The position numbers and the translations under genes are program-made. The notes beneath the pieces were generated by a model that had not been told where the DNA came from, made no database searches, and worked only from the letters and a program-made list of their open reading frames with translations. From DASYQV01 sp036005125 (GTDB lineage Bacteria > Acidobacteriota > Vicinamibacteria > Vicinamibacterales > UBA2999), in assembly GCA_036005125.1 (NCBI GenBank), contig DASYQV010000376.1, positions 1-10,041 of the forward strand: a stretch of DNA of 10,041 nucleotides, given 5' to 3'. Positions 1 through 5,734 of this stretch are shown in pieces; the stretch's first letter is position 1, and each line of letters opens with the position of its first letter.

Positions 1-995
1 TAGGCGCGGTCGATCACCGCGGCTCCCCGCCCGCCGGCCCGACGTGCGATCGCGCGGATCATCGATACATGCGTCGCGTGCGGCTCGTGTAGACCGGTCA
101 CCAATCCATCGATCGCGTGAAGCTCGTCGTCAGGCGCGATCACCAGGTCGGTCCACCCTGCGCCAGGATGAACGATTCCGTGCTCGTCGGTCACGGTTTC
201 GAGCGCTCGCACAACCGTCGTGCCGACGGCGATGACCGTACGACCGGCCGCGTGCGCCTCGTTGATCCGTTCGGCCGTCTCATGCGGAACGCGGTAACGC
301 TCTTCGTACGGCGGCTCGTGATGCTCGGGACTCGAGACGCCGGTGTGCAGGACGAGCGGTGCGATGCCGACGCCGGATGCACGGAGCGCCGCGACGAGCT
401 CGCGGGTGAACGGGCGGCCTGCCGATGGCATCTCCGCGCTCCCCATCTCGGTCGCGAAGATCGTTTGATAGTCGTCGATCGGCCAGGCTTGCGGCACGTA
501 TTCGTAGCGGATGGGAGAGCCGTACTGCGCGAGATAGTCGACGACCGCCATCGGCAGCTCCAGCGCAGCAGCCCAGAGACGCGACGTTGCCAGGAGACGG
601 CCGCCGAACGGATATGGCGCAAGCAGCGTCGCACGGCCGTCAGCCGGAAGACGCACCGTTTCACCGGCCGCGGCCGTCTGCAACGGCTTCGACGCGACCG
701 GCCCGAGCTGGCGCAGCTCCACCGTCCAGAGGTGACCCGGCAGCTCCGTGGAGATGTGAAGCTCGACGCGCGTGCCGTCGGCACGCTCCGCCTGGAGCGA
801 TGCGGCGAGCGTACCGCTCGTGTTGACGACGAGCAGGTCGCCGGCGCGCAACACCTGTGGCAGCTCGTAAAAACGCCTGTGCTCCACGCGACCATCCAGG
901 TGCGAGACGAGCAGGCGGACCTCGTCGCGTCGCAGACCACGCGCTTCGGGCGGTTCTGTCGCGTGGAGTGCGACGGCAGGATCGAACGCCATCAT
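1..995 (-). CDS. queA: S-adenosylmethionine:tRNA ribosyltransferase-isomerase (QueA-like), C-terminus beyond window
   Basis: The minus strand reads open from ATG at 995 to the window edge (331 codons seen). QueA transfers and isomerises the ribosyl part of SAM onto preQ1-modified tRNA, giving epoxyqueuosine in the cytoplasm. Family landmarks seen: RRDEVRLLV (residues 22-30), LRAGDLLVVN (49-58), DDYQTIFA then PSAGRPFT (174-197), LHTG (216-219) and VIAVGTTVVRALE (254-266). Sequence differs from textbook QueA: NTSGT replaces the usual NDTRV after LVVN (58-62), and the usual NFHLP-type segment near the end reads GLHEPHATH. It may therefore be the QueA-like branch rather than a proven queuosine enzyme. 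An ATGATG start at 995 overlaps the SDR stop (ATGA), implying translational coupling; the second ATG at 992 is an alternative. An AGGGG about 10 nt upstream lies inside a dispersed-repeat-like element. The family call is firm, the exact substrate is not. Confidence 0.85.
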   Translation of the reverse strand, partial: MMAFDPAVALHATEPPEARGLRRDEVRLLVSHLDGRVEHRRFYELPQVLRAGDLLVVNTSGTLAASLQAERADGTRVELHISTELPGHLWTVELRQLGPVASKPLQTAAAGETVRLPADGRATLLAPYPFGGRLLATSRLWAAALELPMAVVDYLAQYGSPIRYEYVPQAWPIDDYQTIFATEMGSAEMPSAGRPFTRELVAALRASGVGIAPLVLHTGVSSPEHHEPPYEERYRVPHETAERINEAHAAGRTVIAVGTTVVRALETVTDEHGIVHPGAGWTDLVIAPDDELHAIDGLVTGLHEPHATHVSMIRAIARRAGGRGAAVIDRA

Positions 996-1735
996 GCCGG
1001 CACGGCCCCTCGACTCCGCTCGGGACAAGCCCATGGCGCCTCCTCGTTCTGCGCGCGGAACCGCGCGCCGGTGATGGTGAGCGCGTCCTGCTCGAGCAGC
1101 CACTCCCAGAATGGTCGCGTCACGTCGGGAAGCGGACGATCCGAGATGTCTTCGTTCGGGAACGCCTCCTGGTGCATCCGCGTGCGCATGTCGCCGGGGT
1201 CGACCGTGACGACGGCAACACCACGGTCCTTGACCTCCGCGGCAAGCGTGCGGCCGACGAGATCGAAGGCGGCCTTGCTGGCGCCGTAGGCGCCCCATCC
1301 CGCGTAGCCGCCCTGTGCCGCGTCGCTCGAGATGTTGACGACGAGCCCACGTCGCCGCGCGAGCAGCGGAAGCGCCAGTTGCGTGAGCGCCAGTTGGGCG
1401 ACCACGTTGACGCGAAGCGCCCGTTCGAAGCGATCGAGGTGGAGCTCGGCCAGCGGCGAGAGGCCACCCAGCTCCGAGGCATTGTTGACGAGCAGGTCGA
1501 GGCCGCCGAGCTCCGTCGCGGAATCAATCAGCCGCTCGCGAGTTGCGGCCTCGGTCACATCTCCATGCCGGGCGATGACGATGACCCCCTCGTCGCGCAC
1601 GTCGCTCGCGAGCCGCTCGAGATCGGATGGCCCGCGCGCGTTCAGCACGAGGTTGAACTGGCGCCGCGCCAGCAGCCGCGCCAGCATGGCGCCGAGGCCG
1701 CGGCTTGCGCCCGTGATGAGGGCTACACGTTTCAT
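992..1735 (-). CDS. SDR family NAD(P)-dependent oxidoreductase
   Basis: A 247-residue classical short-chain dehydrogenase/reductase, cytoplasmic, with one Rossmann domain. Seen: TGASRGLG nucleotide-binding loop (8-15), DV (59-60), NNAS in place of the usual NNAG (84-87), catalytic N110, S137, Y150 and K154 (YGASK), and a PGDM segment after the active site. Arg34 after the second strand hints at NADP(H), which is inference. The substrate cannot be named. The ATG at 1735 is supported by a GGAGGAG ribosome site (plus-strand 1743-1749) 7 nt upstream. The last 12 residues (ACPERSRGAVPA) are largely encoded by a repeat-like element at 1006-1032 and are not part of the SDR fold. The stop TGA overlaps the ATG of the downstream QueA-like gene, so the two are probably one operon. 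Confidence 0.92.
   Translation of the reverse strand: MKRVALITGASRGLGAMLARLLARRQFNLVLNARGPSDLERLASDVRDEGVIVIARHGDVTEAATRERLIDSATELGGLDLLVNNASELGGLSPLAELHLDRFERALRVNVVAQLALTQLALPLLARRRGLVVNISSDAAQGGYAGWGAYGASKAAFDLVGRTLAAEVKDRGVAVVTVDPGDMRTRMHQEAFPNEDISDRPLPDVTRPFWEWLLEQDALTITGARFRAQNEEAPWACPERSRGAVPA
1006..1032. repeat. Short REP-like dispersed element
   Basis: The plus strand reads CCCCTCGACTCCGCTCGGG followed by ACAAGCC. This resembles short interspersed sequences that often turn up at gene ends in GC-rich environmental genomes, where they translate as CPERSRG-like tails; that is recollection, and only one copy lies in this window. It encodes most of the SDR's C-terminal tail, and its AGGGG (minus strand) sits where the QueA-like gene needs a ribosome site. 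Dispersed-repeat status needs a genome-wide count. Confidence 0.5.
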
Positions 1736-1806
1736 GACTGCTCTCCTCCACCCGCAGTATGCGGGAGGGCGGGGGAGCAGGGCTTCGGGCGGTCGGACAG
1801 CGAGGA

Positions 1807-1824
1807 CCTGTCCGTACGAACAGG
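1807..1824. promoter_or_regulatory. Near-palindrome upstream of the SDR gene
   Basis: CCTGTCCGTACGAACAGG is an 18-bp dyad (CCTGT/ACAGG arms around CGTACG) with one mismatched pair. It lies about 72-89 nt before the SDR start and touches the edge of the heptad array. It could be an operator or simply the array's end. A dyad of this quality is expected about once by chance in 10 kb, so confidence is low. Confidence 0.2.
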
Positions 1825-1922
1825 CCTCAGGGATCAGGCCTCAGGCCTCAGGGTCGTCCCAGGCCCAAGCCTGCCTGACGCCTGAAACAGCCCTGATCCC
1901 TGAGGCCTGATCCCTGAGGCCT
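1821..1922. repeat. Heptad array A (CAGGNNN ... CCTGNNN), long inverted repeat
   Basis: CAGG recurs every 7 nt at 1821, 1828, 1835, 1842 and 1849. After a looser centre, CCTG recurs at 1874, 1881, 1892, 1899, 1906 and 1913 (steps 7, 11, 7, 7, 7), with CCT at 1920. The arms 1822-1845 and 1899-1922 are perfect 24-bp reverse complements around a 53-nt centre. The array directly follows the response-regulator stop (TAG, 1921-1923) and precedes the SDR gene on the same strand. Its transcript could form a long hairpin and act as a terminator or mRNA stabiliser, but no T-tract follows. Confidence 0.85.
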
Positions 1923-2553
1923 AGTCGATCGGCAGCAGCCCGCGCCGCCCCGCGAGCGCGACGGCCTGCGCGCGGTTGTCGGCGCCAAGCTTGTTGAAGA
2001 TGGCGGTGACGTGGAACTTCACGGTCCGCTCGCTGATGCCGAGCGACGAGGCGATCTGTCGGTTGGACTGACCAACGGCTATCAATCGGAGCACCGTGAG
2101 CTCGCGCGGGGTCAGCAACCCGCCCTTCGCCAGCGGACCGGTGGCCTGGCGGGCGAGCTTCGCGCCGATCGCGGGTGAGACGTACGAATCACCGGCGTGA
2201 ACCTGGCGGATCGCGCGCACCAGTTCGTGGGCCGGTGAGCCTTTGAGCACGTAACCCTTCGCGCCCGCGCGAATCGCGCCAAAGACGTACTCGTCGACGT
2301 CGTACGCGGTGAACACGATCACGCGCACATCGGGATGCGCGTTGACAATGCGGCTCACGCCGCTGACGCCCTCTTCGCCCGGCAGCCGCAGGTCGAGGAG
2401 AACGATATCCGGTCGGCTGGCGCTCATCTGCTCGACGGCCGCCGTCGCGTTTTCCGCAGAGCCAACGACACGGATGTCGGCCTCGCCACGGAGTACGGCC
2501 GACACCCCGTCGTGCACGATGGGATGGTCGTCGACGATGAGCACGCGAATCAT
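1921..2553 (-). CDS. NarL/FixJ-family response regulator
   Basis: A 210-residue two-domain transcription regulator. The receiver domain (about 1-118) has acidic D8/D9, phosphoacceptor D54 (LLDLRLP), T82 and K104, the full set for phosphorylation. The LuxR-type helix-turn-helix (about 146-205) reads LTPRELTVL, then SNRQIASSLGISERTVKFHV, then LGADNRAQAV. It is predicted to bind DNA as a dimer when phosphorylated by the kinase encoded immediately upstream. Start ATG 2553 overlaps the kinase stop as ATGA, so translation is probably coupled. No independent Shine-Dalgarno is obvious because the upstream bases are a heptad array, and the start codon can pair within a short hairpin. Target genes cannot be read from the window; the downstream SDR/QueA genes or self-control are possibilities only. 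Confidence 0.95.
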   Translation of the reverse strand: MIRVLIVDDHPIVHDGVSAVLRGEADIRVVGSAENATAAVEQMSASRPDIVLLDLRLPGEEGVSGVSRIVNAHPDVRVIVFTAYDVDEYVFGAIRAGAKGYVLKGSPAHELVRAIRQVHAGDSYVSPAIGAKLARQATGPLAKGGLLTPRELTVLRLIAVGQSNRQIASSLGISERTVKFHVTAIFNKLGADNRAQAVALAGRRGLLPID

Positions 2554-2577
2554 GATCCGTATTCGTGATTCATGATT
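2548..2577 (-). promoter_or_regulatory. Possible hairpin over the response-regulator start codon
   Basis: AATCATGA (2548-2555) and TCATGATT (2570-2577) are perfect 8-bp complements separated by 14 nt. In the minus-strand mRNA the downstream arm contains the regulator's AUG and the upstream arm is a unit of heptad array B. Ribosomes finishing the kinase would open the stem, which fits ATGA coupling. The stem is A/U-rich and weak. Confidence 0.3.
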
Positions 2578-3758
2578 CGTGATTCGTGATTGGGCACGAC
2601 GGCGATGATCTGCGTGCCCCCGCCTGGCCGCGAGCGCACGACGAGCCGCCCGCCGAGGAGCCGGGCGCGCTCGCGCATGCCTTCGATGCCGAAGCCTCCG
2701 GTCCTCGTCCGTCTCGCGAATCCGGTTCCATCGTCGGCAATCGTCAGCCGGATTTCACGTCCCTTCATGGTCAGCGTCACGTCGACATCGCGCGCGCGGG
2801 CGTGGCGTCGGACGTTGGTCAACGCCTCGGACGCGATCCGGAACAGTTGTTCTTCGACCGCCGACGGCAGCGGCGATCGCGTGTTCGATCGCACGTGCAC
2901 GCGGATGCCGGTTTCGGCAGTCAGCTCGCGGCCGAGCCCGGCAATCGCTTCCGGGAGCGGCCGGCCGTTGAGGGGCGACCCGCGGAGCTCGCGCAGGGCG
3001 CGGCGTGCCTCTTCAAGGCTGGTGCGCGTCACGTCGAGCGCGCGCTCGAGCTCGGCGCGGGCGGCAGGGTCGGGGACGCCGGTCAGCGCGGCCTCGACGT
3101 GAAGGCCGATGGCCGTCAGTCCCTGCGTGAGGGTGTCGTGGAGATCGCGAGCGATTCGTGTGCGCTCCTCGCCCCGTGCCAGGCGCACGCTCTCTTCGGC
3201 GAGCCTGGCCCGTTCGATCGCCACGCCGACCTGCGATGCGATTGTGGACAGAAGATCCAGCTCGCGGCGCGTCAGCTTGCGCCATGCCGGGGTGGCGACG
3301 TTCATGATCCCTATCTGCCGTTCGCCGAAATAGAGCGGCACGCTCGCGTGATAGCGCAGGCCGCGCGTCGCCGGCCGCTCCGCGCCTAGTGCGGCGCGGA
3401 GGCGACTGCACTCGATCACGTCGATGTTCTCGGCCGTCAACTCACCGGAGCGGAACGCGTCGATGCACCAGCAGGTCTTGCCCGTCATGCGGACCGGATC
3501 GGCCAGGAACGGCGGCAGATCCTGGGCCGTCGCGCTGTAAAAGCGTCCCGTCTGAGGGTCGATGAGCCAGATCCATCCGGTGTGCAGACCGAGGAGGTCG
3601 GCGACGCGTGCCAGCGATGCCCGTAACGCCTGTTCCACGTCGGTGGCGCCGTTGAGGACCTCGGCAATCTCTTTCAGGATCCGGAGGTCGCGCTCCGTGG
3701 CGCGCATCGGGGTCCGGCGCGCGAGTCGCGTGCGACGTGGAGGTCGCGGCGGTGTCAC
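2550..3758 (-). CDS. GAF-domain sensor histidine kinase (HisKA_3/HATPase, NarX/DegS-like)
   Basis: A kinase of up to 402 residues with no membrane segment, so a cytoplasmic sensor. A GAF domain (about 30-188) contains Cys96, Cys98 and Cys117 (CWC, then IECSRL). The dimerisation/phosphotransfer helix reads EERTRIARDLHDTLTQGL with phospho-acceptor H207. The ATPase domain has the N-box EALTNVRRHA (N315), G-box DDGTGF (342-347) and GGFGIEGMRERA (354-365). It should phosphorylate the adjacent NarL-type regulator. The start is uncertain: GTG 3758 (taken here) gives 17 Arg/Pro-rich residues before an ATG at 3707 that starts at the conserved region; neither has a strong ribosome site. The final 12 residues (HESRIMNHEYGS) come from heptad array B and follow the natural domain end at GGGTQIIAVVPN. 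The stop overlaps the regulator start (ATGA). Confidence 0.93.
   Translation of the reverse strand: MTPPRPPRRTRLARRTPMRATERDLRILKEIAEVLNGATDVEQALRASLARVADLLGLHTGWIWLIDPQTGRFYSATAQDLPPFLADPVRMTGKTCWCIDAFRSGELTAENIDVIECSRLRAALGAERPATRGLRYHASVPLYFGERQIGIMNVATPAWRKLTRRELDLLSTIASQVGVAIERARLAEESVRLARGEERTRIARDLHDTLTQGLTAIGLHVEAALTGVPDPAARAELERALDVTRTSLEEARRALRELRGSPLNGRPLPEAIAGLGRELTAETGIRVHVRSNTRSPLPSAVEEQLFRIASEALTNVRRHARARDVDVTLTMKGREIRLTIADDGTGFARRTRTGGFGIEGMRERARLLGGRLVVRSRPGGGTQIIAVVPNHESRIMNHEYGS
2561..2591. repeat. Heptad array B (ATTCGTG)4.4 inside the kinase 3' end
   Basis: Units ATTCGTG, ATTCATG, ATTCGTG, ATTCGTG and ATT follow in exact 7-nt phase. On the coding strand the unit is AATCACG and encodes the NHESR-type tail of the kinase just before the regulator start. 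Because 7 is not a multiple of 3, any change in copy number changes the reading frame at the kinase-regulator junction. Confidence 0.9.
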
Positions 3759-3769
3759 TCCGCCAATTC

Positions 3770-3850
3770 TAGGAGATAGGAGATAGAGATAGGAGGAAAG
3801 AGGAAGAGTGCACGTGTCGCCCTTCCTCCTTTCTCCTGCCTCCTTCCTCC
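3770..3850. repeat. Heptad array C, purine arm and pyrimidine arm
   Basis: The left arm has TAGGAGA, TAGGAGA, TAGAGA, TAGGAGG, AAAGAGG, with GAG at 3773, 3780, 3786, 3793 and 3800 (steps 7, 6, 7, 7). After about 14 nt around CACGTG, the right arm is CTTCCTC, CTTTCTC, CTGCCTC, CTTCCTC (3822-3849) in exact 7-nt phase. The arms are imperfect complements, purine-rich then pyrimidine-rich. It fills the space between the divergent kinase and hydrolase genes, so a terminator role is unlikely here. No convincing -35/-10 pair was seen in 3759-3913. Confidence 0.85.
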
Positions 3851-3913
3851 CAGTGTGTTAATGTGTGCCGCGAACACGCCGACTCCCGACCTTATGTATC
3901 TGAGGGCAGCTCT

Positions 3914-4834
3914 ATGATGACCAGAATCGCGATGAAGATCTCGCGCACCGCACTTGCCGCACTCGCCGTGATCGTGCTGACCGGAATGGTCTGGACCCTT
4001 CAGGCCCAGCAGGATTTCAGCAAGGTCGAAATCAAGACCACGAAGATCAGCGGGAACGTCTACACGCTCGAGGGCCAGGGGGGGACGATCGGCGCCCTGG
4101 TCGGCCCCGATGGCGTCTTCATGGTCGACGCGCAGTTTGCGCCGCTCTCGGAGAAGATCGGGGCCGCCCTCAAGCAGATTTCCGACGGCCGGATCCGATT
4201 TCTCGTGAACACGCACGTTCACGGCGATCACACGGGCGGCAACCCGAACTTTGCCAAGATGGGCGCGACGCTGCTCTCGCGCGAGGAGTTACGGTCGCGG
4301 CTCGCGAAACCGGCCAAGGGTGACCCGCCGCCCGCAGCAGCCCTGCCCATGCTCACCTACCGCGGTCCCGTGACGATTCGGATGAATGGCGAAGAGGTGC
4401 AACTCATCCCCGTACCCACCGCGCACACAGACGGCGACACGATGGTGCGCTTCGTCAACGCCGATGTGATCATGACCGGCGATTTCTATCGCTCTGTGGG
4501 GTACCCGAACATCGATCGCGCCAACGGTGGCACGCTCAACGGCATGCTCGCCGGCCTTCAGGCGATCGTCGATCTCGCCGGGCCGAATACGAAGATCATC
4601 CCGGGGCACGGGCCGATCGTGGACGAGAATGCCGTAACGGAGCATCGAAACATGATGATCGCGCTGCGCGACCGCGTGGCGCCGCTCGTGAAGCAGGGCA
4701 AGACGCAGGAAGAAGTGGTCGCGGCGAAGGTGAATGCGGACTACGACAGCAAAGTGCCGCAGCCCGGAACGACCGGCGAGCGCTTCATCACGCAGCTCTA
4801 CGCGGAGATCAAGGGAGGCGCTGGAAGTCAATAA
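3914..4834 (+). CDS. Exported metallo-beta-lactamase-fold metallohydrolase
   Basis: A 306-residue MBL-fold enzyme. The N-terminus (MMTRIAMKISR, then a hydrophobic stretch at 13-29, then LQAQQ) looks like a Sec signal peptide cleaved near residue 31, so it acts outside the cytoplasm. Metal ligands seen: HVHGDH (H101, H103, D105, H106), H171 (AHTDGD), D190 (TGDF) and H232 (PGHGP). Together they form the usual two-zinc site. The Asp at 190 is the bridging ligand of glyoxalase-II/SoxH-type hydrolases; true class B beta-lactamases carry Cys or Ser there, so antibiotic hydrolysis is not implied. ATG 3914 is chosen over an in-frame ATG at 3863 because GAGGG (3902-3906) lies 7 nt upstream and the signal peptide then starts correctly. 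It is monocistronic, divergent from the kinase and convergent with the deacylase. Substrate unknown. Confidence 0.92.
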   Translation: MMTRIAMKISRTALAALAVIVLTGMVWTLQAQQDFSKVEIKTTKISGNVYTLEGQGGTIGALVGPDGVFMVDAQFAPLSEKIGAALKQISDGRIRFLVNTHVHGDHTGGNPNFAKMGATLLSREELRSRLAKPAKGDPPPAAALPMLTYRGPVTIRMNGEEVQLIPVPTAHTDGDTMVRFVNADVIMTGDFYRSVGYPNIDRANGGTLNGMLAGLQAIVDLAGPNTKIIPGHGPIVDENAVTEHRNMMIALRDRVAPLVKQGKTQEEVVAAKVNADYDSKVPQPGTTGERFITQLYAEIKGGAGSQ

Positions 4835-4835
4835 G

Positions 4836-4966
4836 CAAGGTCAAAGGTCAAAGGGCAAAGGTCAAAAGTCAGGTACCTGACACCCGGTACCTGACACCTG
4901 GTACCTGACACCTGGTACCTGACACCTGGTACCTTTGACCTCACCTTTGACCTTTGACCTTTGACC
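4836..4966. repeat. Heptad array D, nested inverted repeat between convergent genes
   Basis: About 19 successive units, nearly all exactly 7 nt: CAAAGGT-type (4836-4869), then CAGGTAC, CTGACAC, CCGGTAC, CTGACAC, and CTGGTAC/CTGACAC alternating as a 14-nt dimer to 4932, then CTTTGAC-type (4933-4965). Only the first unit (6 nt) and 4940-4944 (5 nt) break the length. The outer CAAAGGT and CTTTGAC arms are complementary, flanking a core with GGTACC palindromes (CAGGTACCTG at 4870-4879). The array begins one base after the hydrolase TAA and ends in the deacylase TAG, so it could act as a two-way terminator hairpin. Confidence 0.92.
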
Positions 4967-5499
4967 TACGCGGTCCCGATCACTCCGCGCCGGAGGCGTG
5001 TCCGTATCACACGCGCGGCGGGGCGGCGCACTGGCGCCGACGCGAACACGCCGACGACCGGCTTCGCCAGCTCCGCGAAATCTCCGTAATGCATGCGAAT
5101 CGCGTCGGTGTGCGTGCCTCCCGTGAACACCATCTCCGGCTCGCCCACGAGGCACTTGTCCACGAACACGCGGTGGCCGTAGACGGCGCCGAATGGCGGC
5201 ATGGCGCCGACCTCGCAATCGGGGTAGAGCGCGGCCATTTCATCTTCGCGCGCCAGGCGTAGCGTGATTGCTCCTGCGGTCGTGCGGAGCTGCTCGAAAT
5301 CGACCGTGAAATGCGCCGGCAGCACCGCCTGCACGGGATGGTCGTCCGCGATGAAGACGACGACCTTCGCCCAGCACCGGCCGAGGACGTGCGATGCGGC
5401 CGCCCCTTCCTGGGCGGTGTACGCCGCAGCGTGCCTGAACCATGTATACGGAATCCGTTCGCGCCGCAGCAGCTCCGTGATCGACGTCACAATGGCCAT
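4966..5499 (-). CDS. YbaK/EbsC-family aminoacyl-tRNA deacylase-like protein
   Basis: A 177-residue cytoplasmic protein of the YbaK/ProX editing-domain family, whose members hydrolyse mischarged tRNA such as Cys- or Ala-tRNA(Pro). Seen: K45 in the RCWAKVVVF strand, at the position of the family's conserved lysine; VGAMPPFG (97-104); the KCLVGEPEMVFTGGTHTDAI segment (115-134); and an N-terminal helix followed by the TAQEGAAASH region (28-37). The last 20 or so residues are Arg-rich and beyond the usual domain. ATG 5499 has a GGGGA 5 nt upstream. It is single, convergent with the hydrolase and divergent from the oxidoreductase, with its TAG at the edge of heptad array D. Which mischarged tRNA it edits, or whether it is a stand-alone paralogue with another role, cannot be told. 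Confidence 0.9.
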   Translation of the reverse strand: MAIVTSITELLRRERIPYTWFRHAAAYTAQEGAAASHVLGRCWAKVVVFIADDHPVQAVLPAHFTVDFEQLRTTAGAITLRLAREDEMAALYPDCEVGAMPPFGAVYGHRVFVDKCLVGEPEMVFTGGTHTDAIRMHYGDFAELAKPVVGVFASAPVRRPAARVIRTRLRRGVIGTA

Positions 5500-5642
5500 A
5501 GCATTCCCCGCTCAGATTTCAGGAATTCCAGCTCGGGCGAGTGTGAGAGGCGATTGAATAGCACGGCTTCGGGACGGCCGTCCACTGGTGTTTGAGCCGC
5601 GGACCGCTTGCCTGCGCACTCCGCTTCGGACCGTCTGGGAGG

Positions 5643-5701
5643 TTGTTGCCTTGGCGACCACTCAGGTAGAATGCGACGACCTATACTTTCCTTTCGGTCG
5701 T
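5643..5701 (+). promoter_or_regulatory. Candidate promoter and dyad for the oxidoreductase
   Basis: TTGTTG (5643-5648), 18 nt, then TAGAAT (5667-5672) is a plausible sigma-70-type promoter; TATACT (5682-5687) is a second -10-like box without a good -35. A 6-bp dyad ACGACC/GGTCGT (5676-5681 and 5696-5701) with a pyrimidine-rich 14-nt centre overlaps this region and could be an operator or leader hairpin. All are consensus matches by eye only. Confidence 0.3.
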
Positions 5702-5734
5702 ACCCCTGCGGACGCCGCTGCTGGTTTCTCACTC

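Noticed and set aside
117..1885. Long plus-strand frames across the QueA-like and SDR genes
   Set aside because: They lie antisense to genes with clear family motifs, are Arg/Ser/Pro-rich and show no domain; this is typical of GC-rich shadow frames.
3863..3913. Upstream ATG for the metallohydrolase
   Set aside because: It adds 17 polar residues before a signal peptide; ATG 3914 has GAGGG at the right distance.
4836..4966. CRISPR array
   Set aside because: Units are 7 nt and contiguous with no unique spacers, and no cas gene is present.
5572..5583. Perfect palindrome GGACGGCCGTCC as an operator
   Set aside because: About two or three such 12-bp palindromes are expected by chance in 10 kb of GC-rich DNA, and there is no second copy.
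5487..5732. Small minus-strand frame of 81 residues upstream of the deacylase
   Set aside because: It overlaps the deacylase start, has an Arg/Pro-rich composition, no ribosome site worth noting and no recognised family.
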